From UBA7692 sp964650845 (GTDB lineage: Bacteria; Bacteroidota; Bacteroidia; Chitinophagales; LD1): a stretch of DNA of 64,000 nucleotides. This document shows positions 57,739 to 64,000 of this stretch, one piece after another. Each line of letters begins with the position of its first letter. Within the stretch, counting starts at the first letter, position 1. Under the pieces are notes generated by a model that was not told the DNA's origin, did not search any database, and saw only the letters and a program-made list of their open reading frames with translations. The translations under genes and the position numbers were made by a program. The stretch spans positions 1 to 64,000 of the forward strand of contig CAZYXR010000004.1 in NCBI GenBank assembly GCA_964650845.1, written 5' to 3'.

Positions 57739-58269
57739 TTATTGAACCTTCCTTCCTTTTGCTACACGTTGACTCAATTCAACATTTTGAATTTTACGCA
57801 AATCAACCAAGAGAGAAGTGTAAGCACCATCGGGAGAAGTGAAAAACTTTTTACCATCGTAGGTAACTTTTCCAATGCCATTATTCCAATCGGAGGCAAG
57901 CAATACAAAGCGGGTAGATTGATTTGGATTTACGCCAAAACTCAGATAGTGGTTGTCGTCTTTTTCAAAACTCACCAATAACTTTGTGGTGTTTGGTATA
58001 TCTGTTACCACACCTGGAGTGCCGCGTTTGATAATTATTTCCTCTACTTTTTTGCCATCGCGAATTTTTATTTTTCCGCCTTCAATGGCAGTTTCGTCTG
58101 TAGAAACTTGCCGTTGCAGAATAACATCGCGGGAGGTATAAAACTGAATTTTTCTAATCTGACTGTCGCTCCAGCCGTGTTGGGTACGCAACGAATCGGT
58201 ATAAGGCACTAAATTCTTACAAGAAGTAACCGTAAGCAATATCGAAAACAGGAAAATGATGCTGCGCAT
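57739..58269 (-). CDS. Putative lipoprotein, conserved in Bacteroidota
   Basis: The 176-residue protein has a lipoprotein signal (IIFLFSILLTVTSCKN with the Cys near residue 17). The mature part reads LVPYTDSLRTQHGWSDSQIRKIQFYTSRDVILQR, a motif set that I recall from Bacteroidota hypothetical proteins. Other segments (KIKIRDGKKVEEIIIKRGTPGVV, LSFGVNPNQSTRFVLLASDW) are beta-rich. The function is unknown. The stop is only 4 bases from the metalloprotease stop on the opposite strand. It is followed upstream by the holin-like gene. Confidence 0.8.
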   Translation of the reverse strand: MRSIIFLFSILLTVTSCKNLVPYTDSLRTQHGWSDSQIRKIQFYTSRDVILQRQVSTDETAIEGGKIKIRDGKKVEEIIIKRGTPGVVTDIPNTTKLLVSFEKDDNHYLSFGVNPNQSTRFVLLASDWNNGIGKVTYDGKKFFTSPDGAYTSLLVDLRKIQNVELSQRVAKGRKVQ

Positions 58270-58313
58270 AATAATGAATTGTGCGGCTTCTGATTTTAAC
58301 TATCTAAGATAGT

Positions 58314-58727
58314 TTAAGCAATGCGATTACCATCTTTATCAAACACCTGCATTTCGCCCTCGCGTTGCGATTGTGGCGGGTCGTTTTTCACAACCAGTTT
58401 TTCAAAAAAACTATTTAGAAAAGAAAGTATAATGCTGAATGCCAAAGCCCACCAAAAGCTATTTACATTAAAGCCATCGCCCAAAATCCAATCGGCAATC
58501 AATATAATAGCAGCGTTGATTACTAACAAAAACAAACCGAGCGTAAACAAGGTAAAGGGTAAAGTAAAAAACACCAACAAGGGTTTTATAGAAACATTCA
58601 GCAATACCAAAACTGCTGCTAACAAAATTGCATTGCCCCAGCCATCAATATGCACACCCGAAGAGAGCAACAACGATGCTATGACAACTGCCAACGAATT
58701 CAAAAACAATTTGATAATAAAGTTCAT
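58314..58727 (-). CDS. Phage_holin_4_2 family small membrane protein
   Basis: A 137-residue inner-membrane protein with four hydrophobic helices (LNSLAVVIASLLL, WGNAILLAAVLVLLNVSI, LFTLGLFLLVINAAIILIAD, FWWALAFSIILSFLNSFF) and a charged tail (KDPPQSQREGEMQVF...). The pattern matches the Phage_holin_4_2/YvlD-like family, found as single genes in many genomes without phages nearby. Not evidence of a prophage. Function unknown. Confidence 0.85.
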   Translation of the reverse strand: MNFIIKLFLNSLAVVIASLLLSSGVHIDGWGNAILLAAVLVLLNVSIKPLLVFFTLPFTLFTLGLFLLVINAAIILIADWILGDGFNVNSFWWALAFSIILSFLNSFFEKLVVKNDPPQSQREGEMQVFDKDGNRIA

Positions 58728-58732
58728 AAATG

Positions 58733-58740
58733 CGAAGGTA
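58733..58740 (-). promoter_or_regulatory. -7 promoter element TACCTTCG before holin-like gene
   Basis: TACCTTCG on the minus strand ends 5 bases before the ATG at 58727, the same element and spacing as bshA. Confidence 0.4.
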
Positions 58741-58904
58741 GATAAACATTGGTTTTAATACCTTAAAAAATCCTTAGAGCATTCATGCAACTTAAAACCT
58801 AAGTGTTTTATCTCTCATTTTCGCTTTGTCAGGTTTAGCTGACGCTTCAAATTATACATTATAAAACTTTATATTTCTATAACACAAAGACCCGTAGTTC
58901 TATT

Positions 58905-58912
58905 TATTTTTG
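58905..58912 (+). promoter_or_regulatory. -7 promoter element TATTTTTG
   Basis: TATTTTTG is an exact TAnnTTTG match, 17 bases before ATG 58930 of the secreted hydrolase. No TTG at -33. Confidence 0.4.
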
Positions 58913-58929
58913 TGCACGCTTTATCTTAC

Positions 58930-60171
58930 ATGAAAACAAAATATCTACTTCCACTACTTTTTTATTTCCTCCCAATTTTAATAGCTCAAGCTCAAGAAAG
59001 CGGCAAGCTTATTGAGCATACACTGATGCGCACTTTTACGGCAGAGCAACTGGCAGCACATTTCAAGGCGATGCGTATTCCCAAAGTTTTTTTTGGAACC
59101 AAGCATGATGTAAATGTGTATGATGTGGTTTACACTTCTACTTATGCCGATGGAAGCATAGTAAAAGCAACAGGCATGGTGTTTGCACCAATAGCCGAAA
59201 ACATAGATGTACCTCTACAAATTTACAACCAGGGTACACAGCTATGCAAAGAACGTGTGTTAAATTACCGTGGCGAGCAGGCTATGTGTTTGGCTTATGC
59301 CTCCGATGGTTATTTGGTACTGATGCCCGATTACATTGGCATGGGGCGGGGCGATAGAAGCCATTTATATATGCACGCCAAAACAGAAGCCGATGCCGCT
59401 GTAGATATGCTGAAAGTGGTTAGCGATTCGTTGCAATTATTTGGTGTGCAGTCGTTTGGTAAACTTTTTATTTCGGGCTATTCGCAAGGCGGCCACGCCA
59501 CTCTTGCTACTCATAGGATGTTGCAAAATAACTATGCCGATAGATTTCCGGTTACGGCAAGCGCACCAATGTCTGGCCCCTACAATATTTTCTTTGCGGT
59601 GTACGATGGCAGAAACAAATTTTACACTCAACCAGGCTATATGCCATATTTGCTAAAAGGATATTACGAAAGCATCGGGCATCCCGAAAGAATTTCCGAG
59701 GCCTTTCAACAGCCTTATGCTTCCATTATTCCCAAATTACTTTCGGGCGATTTTCCTATGGATGAATTGAATAAAGAATTGCCCGATACTGCATTTCTTT
59801 CGGTGCGCAGAGAGTTTTTTGAGGAGTTTGAAAACAACCCCGAACACCCTTTTCGTAAATATTTAGAAGAAAACAATGTGCACGATTGGAAACCCGAAGC
59901 ACCTGTGATGTTATGTTACTGCAAAGGCGATGAACAAGTAAATTACCAAAACTCTATCCTTACCTACGAAGCCATGAAACGCAACGGTGCCACCAATGTA
60001 GAACTATGGCGTGCCGGAAAAAAGTTTGGACACCTCAACTGCGCTTTATTTTCAATGGTTTATACCAAAATGTATTTTGATGGCTATGTAAAGAACCGCC
60101 CCGGCAGTCATGGTCCGCATTTTAAAAGAATGTTGCTCAATATTGGCAAAGCTGGCGTAAAGGCATTTTAG
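58930..60171 (+). CDS. Secreted alpha/beta hydrolase (paralogue of the 19-20 kb gene)
   Basis: The 413-residue protein has a signal peptide (MKTKYLLPLLFYFLPILIAQAQ). It has the same architecture as the hydrolase at 19419-20726: MPDYIGMGRGDRSHLYMHA, the nucleophile GYSQGGHATLATHRML, SAPMSGPYNI, DWKPEAPVMLCYCKGDEQVNYQNS and a late His (KKFGHLNCA). The two are paralogues about 38 kb apart. The Ser, Asp-containing and His regions are all present, so it is likely active as an esterase or lipase; the substrate is unknown. No sorting domain is visible. Confidence 0.88.
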   Translation: MKTKYLLPLLFYFLPILIAQAQESGKLIEHTLMRTFTAEQLAAHFKAMRIPKVFFGTKHDVNVYDVVYTSTYADGSIVKATGMVFAPIAENIDVPLQIYNQGTQLCKERVLNYRGEQAMCLAYASDGYLVLMPDYIGMGRGDRSHLYMHAKTEADAAVDMLKVVSDSLQLFGVQSFGKLFISGYSQGGHATLATHRMLQNNYADRFPVTASAPMSGPYNIFFAVYDGRNKFYTQPGYMPYLLKGYYESIGHPERISEAFQQPYASIIPKLLSGDFPMDELNKELPDTAFLSVRREFFEEFENNPEHPFRKYLEENNVHDWKPEAPVMLCYCKGDEQVNYQNSILTYEAMKRNGATNVELWRAGKKFGHLNCALFSMVYTKMYFDGYVKNRPGSHGPHFKRMLLNIGKAGVKAF

Positions 60172-60250
60172 AAAGCGCCAAACTTGTAGTGTTACAATAC
60201 ATTGCAGTGAGTTAGCGAAGCAAATCATTCATTTTTTAGCCAAGATGTTC

Positions 60251-60258
60251 TACATTCG
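60251..60258 (+). promoter_or_regulatory. -7 promoter element TACATTCG before T6SS genes
   Basis: TACATTCG fits TAnnTTCG and lies 22 bases before the ATG of the first T6SS gene (60281). It may drive the four-gene block. Confidence 0.4.
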
Positions 60259-60280
60259 TATTCATTGAGTTTTTGCGCAC

Positions 60281-61216
60281 ATGACATTAGAAACTGTTTT
60301 AGAGCAATTAGAAAAGGTTGATAACGATGTAAAAGCCGAATCGCTTTTGGCGGTGATGCTGCGCAATGGGTTTGAAACACACCAGTTTCTTACGCGCTTA
60401 AAAGGAACTTTCAAGCGGCCACACTCCAGAGACATCAATAAGTTTTACTTAGATGAATCTTCGCATATTGACGAGTTTGTTTCGGTAGAGTTGAATAGAA
60501 ATGGCCTTTACGATGTGCTGCCTGAAGGGCTTTTTCATCAACCTACGCTCTCGGGCGATAGTGCCAATATGATTGCCAAGTATGTAGCACAAGCTCGCGC
60601 AAACCGCAATATTGAGGCAGAAGCACGCAAACTTTTTTTGCCTATAGAGCATGAAGTTTTTCTTGCAAAGCTTTCGTTGGAAGATAAAGAACAAAATATT
60701 CTGGAAGCCATTCAACAACACAATGCCAGCAATTTGCTTTTCCGTTTTTGGGGTTTAAAATATTCTAAGCAGGTAAAAGGGTTGAATACTTTGGTGTATT
60801 TGCTGCCTATGTTAGAAAAAGTAGTGGGCAATTTTAAGCTTACAGCAGCTTGCTATGAATTGATTTTGGGCGAAAAAGTGCAGATCAAGAAGACTTTAAG
60901 CGCAGATGAAAGCATTGCTATTGAAGATTCATTTATGCTCGATAGTGCATTTTTAGGGCAAAACACAGTTATTGGCAATTCAATTCCTTCGCCATTTCCG
61001 GTGGTAGAAATTGAAGTAGGTCCATTACAGAATTTTAGTTTGTCCGACTACATCAGCAAGGGCGTTTTGTTTCAAACGTTACAGTTGTTGCACGAGTATT
61101 TTATTCCGGTAGAGGCTGAGGTGCGCGAAATAATTTTTCCCTCGGAAAGGGAAAGTGGTTTTATATTGGGCGACCAAAATCAGCCCGCTTTTATGGGTTA
61201 TTTTGAATTAAGTTAA
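60281..61216 (+). CDS. tssG: T6SS baseplate protein TssG-like
   Basis: This 311-residue protein is the first of four T6SS genes. Its marks are GLYDVLPEGLFHQ, FLPIEHEVFLAKL, LLFRFWGLKYSKQVKGLN and the C-terminal IEVGPLQNFSLSDYISKGVLFQTLQLLHEYFIPVEAEVREI, which parallel the ordering of TssG. With TssF, TssG forms the wedge of the T6SS baseplate. No signal or membrane segment. TssF and TssE are not in view. I call it by motif order and its neighbours rather than a definite single signature; a TssF-related identity is less likely. Confidence 0.7.
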   Translation: MTLETVLEQLEKVDNDVKAESLLAVMLRNGFETHQFLTRLKGTFKRPHSRDINKFYLDESSHIDEFVSVELNRNGLYDVLPEGLFHQPTLSGDSANMIAKYVAQARANRNIEAEARKLFLPIEHEVFLAKLSLEDKEQNILEAIQQHNASNLLFRFWGLKYSKQVKGLNTLVYLLPMLEKVVGNFKLTAACYELILGEKVQIKKTLSADESIAIEDSFMLDSAFLGQNTVIGNSIPSPFPVVEIEVGPLQNFSLSDYISKGVLFQTLQLLHEYFIPVEAEVREIIFPSERESGFILGDQNQPAFMGYFELS

Positions 61217-61240
61217 ATTTACACCCTCTTGTTTTAAGTT

Positions 61241-62119
61241 ATGGATTGGAAACCTTCTATTGTAAATATTGTTTTATCGGCCGCAGGAGCAATTTTTGGG
61301 GCCTTGTTTTTTTACTTTGGTAAAGATGTGATTACTAAGTACAAGAAGCATCTTATCATTCACACCTTGTTGAATGTGTTGTTAAGTGCGCTTTTCAGTT
61401 TGGTAGGCTATATTATTATTGAAATGCCGCGTATGTCTTTTTCTATCACCCAGTTCATGTTTTTGGCTGGTGGCATGGCGCATGCTTTGGGTATTTACTT
61501 GCATCAGCCGTGGTCGAGCCGCACAAGTTTTAAGCCCGAATTTTATTTTACACTCACACAGTTTGCTGTAACAGCAGTAGTGTTTTCGCTGTTGTTAAAG
61601 TTCACAGGGCCAAAAGAATACTTATGGATTTATCCGCTTGCAGCATTGGTGTTTCCGGTACCATTTTTGGCCATGAAATTGTTTGATTTTGCAATGGCAA
61701 TTCCGATGCAAATTTATAAGCGTTGGTTTTACCCTACCGAAGAAGAGATGCCCGATGCCGATGATGTTGACATGAGCCAACCAGTGGTAATTGCTTTTCA
61801 GTTTCAAAAAAGAATGCGCGATAGCAGTTATACAAACTTTAGAGCCAAAGCTCCATTGCGCCTTAATTTTGGGCAGTTGTTTTTCTTTTTTATAAACGAT
61901 TATAACGAGCGTCATCCCGAAAGTATTATCGAGTATTTGGATCCGCAGCGCAATCCAAGCGGATGGGTTTTTTATGTAAAAAAACCATGGTGGAAACCGA
62001 ATCGTTTTATTGACCCATATATTTTGGTTGGCGAAAACGACATAAAAGAAAATGATGTTATTATTTGCACAAGAGTGTATGAACAAACCGTAAATAATGA
62101 GCAAGCAGTTACAGCATAA
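61241..62119 (+). CDS. tssN: T6SS membrane protein TssN-like
   Basis: The 292-residue protein has five or six hydrophobic helices in its first 150 residues (IVNIVLSAAGAIFGALFFYF, HTLLNVLLSALFSLVGYIII, AVTAVVFSLLLKF, PLAALVFPVPFLAMKLF) and then a cytosolic C-terminal domain (VVIAFQFQKRMRDSSYTNFRAKAP... RFIDPYILVGENDIKENDVIIC). This matches TssN, part of the membrane complex special to Bacteroidota T6SS (subtype iii), which has no TssJ/L/M. The next gene, tssK, begins 23 bases before its stop. Confidence 0.8.
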   Translation: MDWKPSIVNIVLSAAGAIFGALFFYFGKDVITKYKKHLIIHTLLNVLLSALFSLVGYIIIEMPRMSFSITQFMFLAGGMAHALGIYLHQPWSSRTSFKPEFYFTLTQFAVTAVVFSLLLKFTGPKEYLWIYPLAALVFPVPFLAMKLFDFAMAIPMQIYKRWFYPTEEEMPDADDVDMSQPVVIAFQFQKRMRDSSYTNFRAKAPLRLNFGQLFFFFINDYNERHPESIIEYLDPQRNPSGWVFYVKKPWWKPNRFIDPYILVGENDIKENDVIICTRVYEQTVNNEQAVTA

Positions 62120-63260
62120 ATTCGTTCATTGGATTGATGGGATGAAAGTGAACAAAGCGCACTTCATTCAAGACCAATTGGCAACCGTAGATTTGGTACG
62201 CGATGCCGCAAGCAGATTTGCATCGCCAATCAATTATGGTTTGCTTTTGCCCGAGGCGGGTAAAAGTTCATCGTTAGAAAGTAGCGTAGCAATAGAGGCA
62301 AATGGTACATTGAACATCAATGTTTCTTATTGCCGGGCTACCACTGCCAATGGCACTTTGATTGATGTGAGCCCGCAGTTTCCACTCAACGAGCAATTGG
62401 TTATTTCTAAACAAATAGAGCTTGCTCAAAAACCCACAAGCTACTACGTTGTATTGGTGACCGATGCGTTTTCGTTTGCACCAGTTGGGGTTCCTAATCC
62501 TGCCGAGTCGCCAGCAAGGCAGCCATTTGTTACTACATCAGTTTCGGTACAGTTTATAAACGAAGAAGAACTTTCTACACACCAATCATCTGCTGTTTTA
62601 TTGCCTATTGCAAAGGTGGTAATCAAAGCCGGTAAGGCCGAAGAAGATGTTGCGTTTATACCGCCAAGCACAGCGTTGTTGGCATACCCCGATTTAGCTG
62701 ATGTAACCGATGAAACAGTTAGGTTTTATGCGCAAATGGAGCAGTATGCCTTAACCATAATTCAAAAAGTGCATCAAAAAAATCAACAGAACGATTTGGC
62801 ACTTTTGATGTTGGGGCTTTCGCAGCAAATGCTCGGTTTTATCAACTATCGTTTTGCTGCATTAAAGTGGGAAGCGCCATATTGCTCGCCCTTTGCACTG
62901 TATGAAATCAATTCATCTTTTGCCCGTGTTATTTATTCCTTTTTAGAATCGCGAATGGGCACCGGCAAAGAAGAAATGATAAACTACATCACCGAATGGT
63001 GCGACCTTACCCAAGGACAGTTTGAATCGTCTATTGCCGAACTGTTGCAATTGCCATATAACCACAGCGATATCAATAAATCGTTGGTAAAAATTATGGA
63101 GTTTGCTAAAACACTTTCGGTAGTGTTTAGTAAACTTGCGAAGTTAGATTACATAGGTAAGAAGAAAGAAACCAACATATTTGTAAAAGAAGAACCTGTA
63201 AGCAATGTGGGTTCAACCGATGCTAAACCTAAGGTGAAAAGAAGTTTTCTTGCCGACTAA
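62097..63260 (+). CDS. tssK: T6SS baseplate protein TssK-like
   Basis: TssK links the baseplate to the membrane complex. The 387-residue protein opens HKFVHWIDGMKVNKAHFIQDQLATVDLVRDAASRF, comparable with the WxEGMLLxPxHF start of TssK. It has a central beta-rich shoulder region (YYVVLVTDAFSFAPVGVPNP), then a helical C-terminal part (NDLALLMLGLSQQMLGFINYRF, SPFALYEINSSFARVIYSFLE). The start ATG lies 23 bases inside tssN. Order TssG-TssN-TssK-TssO fits a subtype-iii cluster. Confidence 0.83.
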   Translation: MSKQLQHKFVHWIDGMKVNKAHFIQDQLATVDLVRDAASRFASPINYGLLLPEAGKSSSLESSVAIEANGTLNINVSYCRATTANGTLIDVSPQFPLNEQLVISKQIELAQKPTSYYVVLVTDAFSFAPVGVPNPAESPARQPFVTTSVSVQFINEEELSTHQSSAVLLPIAKVVIKAGKAEEDVAFIPPSTALLAYPDLADVTDETVRFYAQMEQYALTIIQKVHQKNQQNDLALLMLGLSQQMLGFINYRFAALKWEAPYCSPFALYEINSSFARVIYSFLESRMGTGKEEMINYITEWCDLTQGQFESSIAELLQLPYNHSDINKSLVKIMEFAKTLSVVFSKLAKLDYIGKKKETNIFVKEEPVSNVGSTDAKPKVKRSFLAD

Positions 63261-63278
63261 GTACAATAAAAAATTACA

Positions 63279-63785
63279 ATGGAGCCATTAAATAAGAACG
63301 AACGCGCACGCTCATTTTGGAAATTCTTAGCCTTGCTTTTAGGGGTTATTGCTTTATCAATAGCAGCAGTTTTTGTGAACTATAAAGTACCTTATGTAGA
63401 AAATGAAATTTTGCGCTCGCAAAACGCAAAGTTTGAATCGCAATTGGGAAACGATTTTTCGTTTTATCAAAAGTTGGATACTGTTAGGCAGTTGCTGGAT
63501 AAGATAAACAACCCTGGCGAGAATGTGGTTTACTTAGATCAGTTTATTAGTTCCACTTTGGTTGAAATGGGCAAAAACCTTTCGGATACCACATCGCGCA
63601 AAGAGTTTTACAGCAATATCATTGCGCAGTCGTTAGAATTACAAAAAGCAAAAAAGCAATTGCGCGATTTGGGTGGTGCATCTAAAGATGTAGAAACCTA
63701 CAAGAGTGATTTAGAAAAGCTATCGCGCGATTTAGATAATGCAAAGCGCGATTTAGATTTGTGCAGGCAACTTTCTAACCGATAG
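63279..63785 (+). CDS. tssO: T6SS protein TssO-like
   Basis: The 168-residue protein has one N-terminal membrane helix (FWKFLALLLGVIALSIAAVFV, about residues 13-33) followed by a long helical, coiled-coil periplasmic domain with heptad-like Leu spacing (SKDVETYKSDLEKLSRDLDNAKRDLDL). It corresponds to TssO of Bacteroidota T6SS. It starts 18 bases after tssK. The periplasmic coil probably helps build the membrane complex with TssN and other subunits that lie outside or elsewhere. Confidence 0.75.
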   Translation: MEPLNKNERARSFWKFLALLLGVIALSIAAVFVNYKVPYVENEILRSQNAKFESQLGNDFSFYQKLDTVRQLLDKINNPGENVVYLDQFISSTLVEMGKNLSDTTSRKEFYSNIIAQSLELQKAKKQLRDLGGASKDVETYKSDLEKLSRDLDNAKRDLDLCRQLSNR

Positions 63786-63799
63786 TCTGTTGTTGCTAC

Positions 63800-64000
63800 T
63801 TACTGCAATTCTATCCGCACATCTTCAATTCTGTTGTTGGCAATTTTCAGCACAGTAAATTTTATAGTTTGAAATTCTACTTGTTCCATCGCTTTTGGAA
63901 TGCGACCAAGGATTTCTAATACTAATCCGCCAATAGTTTCGGCCTCGCCTTTTACTTCTTCAAAAAAATCTTCGGCAAGTTCGAGGGCAGCACATAATTC
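63800..64000 (-). CDS. C-terminal part of CorC/HlyC-family protein, possibly GldE
   Basis: The last 66 codons of a leftward gene whose start is beyond the right edge. The product ends ETIGGLVLEILGRIPKAMEQVEFQTIKFTVLKIANNRIEDVRIELQ, which is the C-terminal CorC_HlyC transporter-associated domain found after CBS pairs in hemolysin/CNNM-type membrane proteins. In Bacteroidota the gliding protein GldE ends the same way, but this domain alone cannot separate GldE from other CNNM-type proteins. It is convergent with tssO. Confidence 0.82.
   Translation of the reverse strand, partial: ELCAALELAEDFFEEVKGEAETIGGLVLEILGRIPKAMEQVEFQTIKFTVLKIANNRIEDVRIELQ

Noticed and set aside
58314..58727. Prophage remnant based on holin-family protein
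   Set aside because: The family is common as a lone chromosomal gene, and no other phage gene is near.

Overview
The window comes from a Bacteroidota genome and looks like a draft or metagenome scaffold, because there are runs of N inside ssb, uppS and icd. The assignment rests on SprA, two proteins with type IX secretion (T9SS) sorting domains, a subtype-iii type VI secretion block (TssG/N/K/O-like), a bacillithiol BshA, DUF6089/DUF3822/DUF4139 proteins, AT-rich codon use, and repeated -7 elements of the form TAnnTTTG or TAnnTTCG just upstream of genes. Lineage below phylum is not resolved from sequence alone.

Layout. Positions 1-10.7 kb are accessory DNA. They hold a large serine recombinase running off the left edge, a small ORF, a TraG/VirD4-like ATPase, and then a tightly overlapping leftward operon of five genes: a SIS-HAD fusion, a phosphoribosyltransferase-like protein, an AAA+/ORC-like ATPase, an unrecognised protein and a PfkB kinase. 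This operon is the strongest candidate in the window for an undescribed (possibly defensive or nucleotide/sugar-signalling) system. At 10.7-11.5 kb, tRNA-Pro, tRNA-Ser and ssb mark the return to the core genome. From 11.7 to 16.6 kb come small membrane proteins and an RNA-modification group (trmB; DUF3822-rsmD-rluF). From 16.7 to 20.7 kb, leftward, are an SDR/OYE pair (the OYE reading frame looks broken at its 5' end), DUF1801 and a secreted hydrolase.

From 21 to 34 kb is an envelope block: ruvA-sprA (the T9SS outer-membrane channel), a DUF6089 protein, uppS (lipid carrier) and bamA (outer-membrane protein assembly). After an MmeI-like restriction-modification protein, 36.8-51.8 kb holds mostly housekeeping genes: fumarylacetoacetase, a flippase-like protein, galE, an RlmL-like methyltransferase, aroC, a DUF4139 protein, icd, mutY, HU, a HAD phosphatase, tRNA-Asn, a PfkB kinase, bshA and murF.

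From 51.8 to 57.7 kb lies a second accessory stretch. It has a GC-rich repeat cluster, a spaced array of short dissimilar palindromes, two secreted proteins, an unknown small protein, a PIN-domain toxin-antitoxin pair and a T9SS-exported M43 metalloprotease. From 57.7 kb to the end are a lipoprotein, a small membrane protein, a paralogue of the 19-20 kb hydrolase, four co-directional T6SS genes, and the 3' end of a CorC/GldE-like gene at the right edge.
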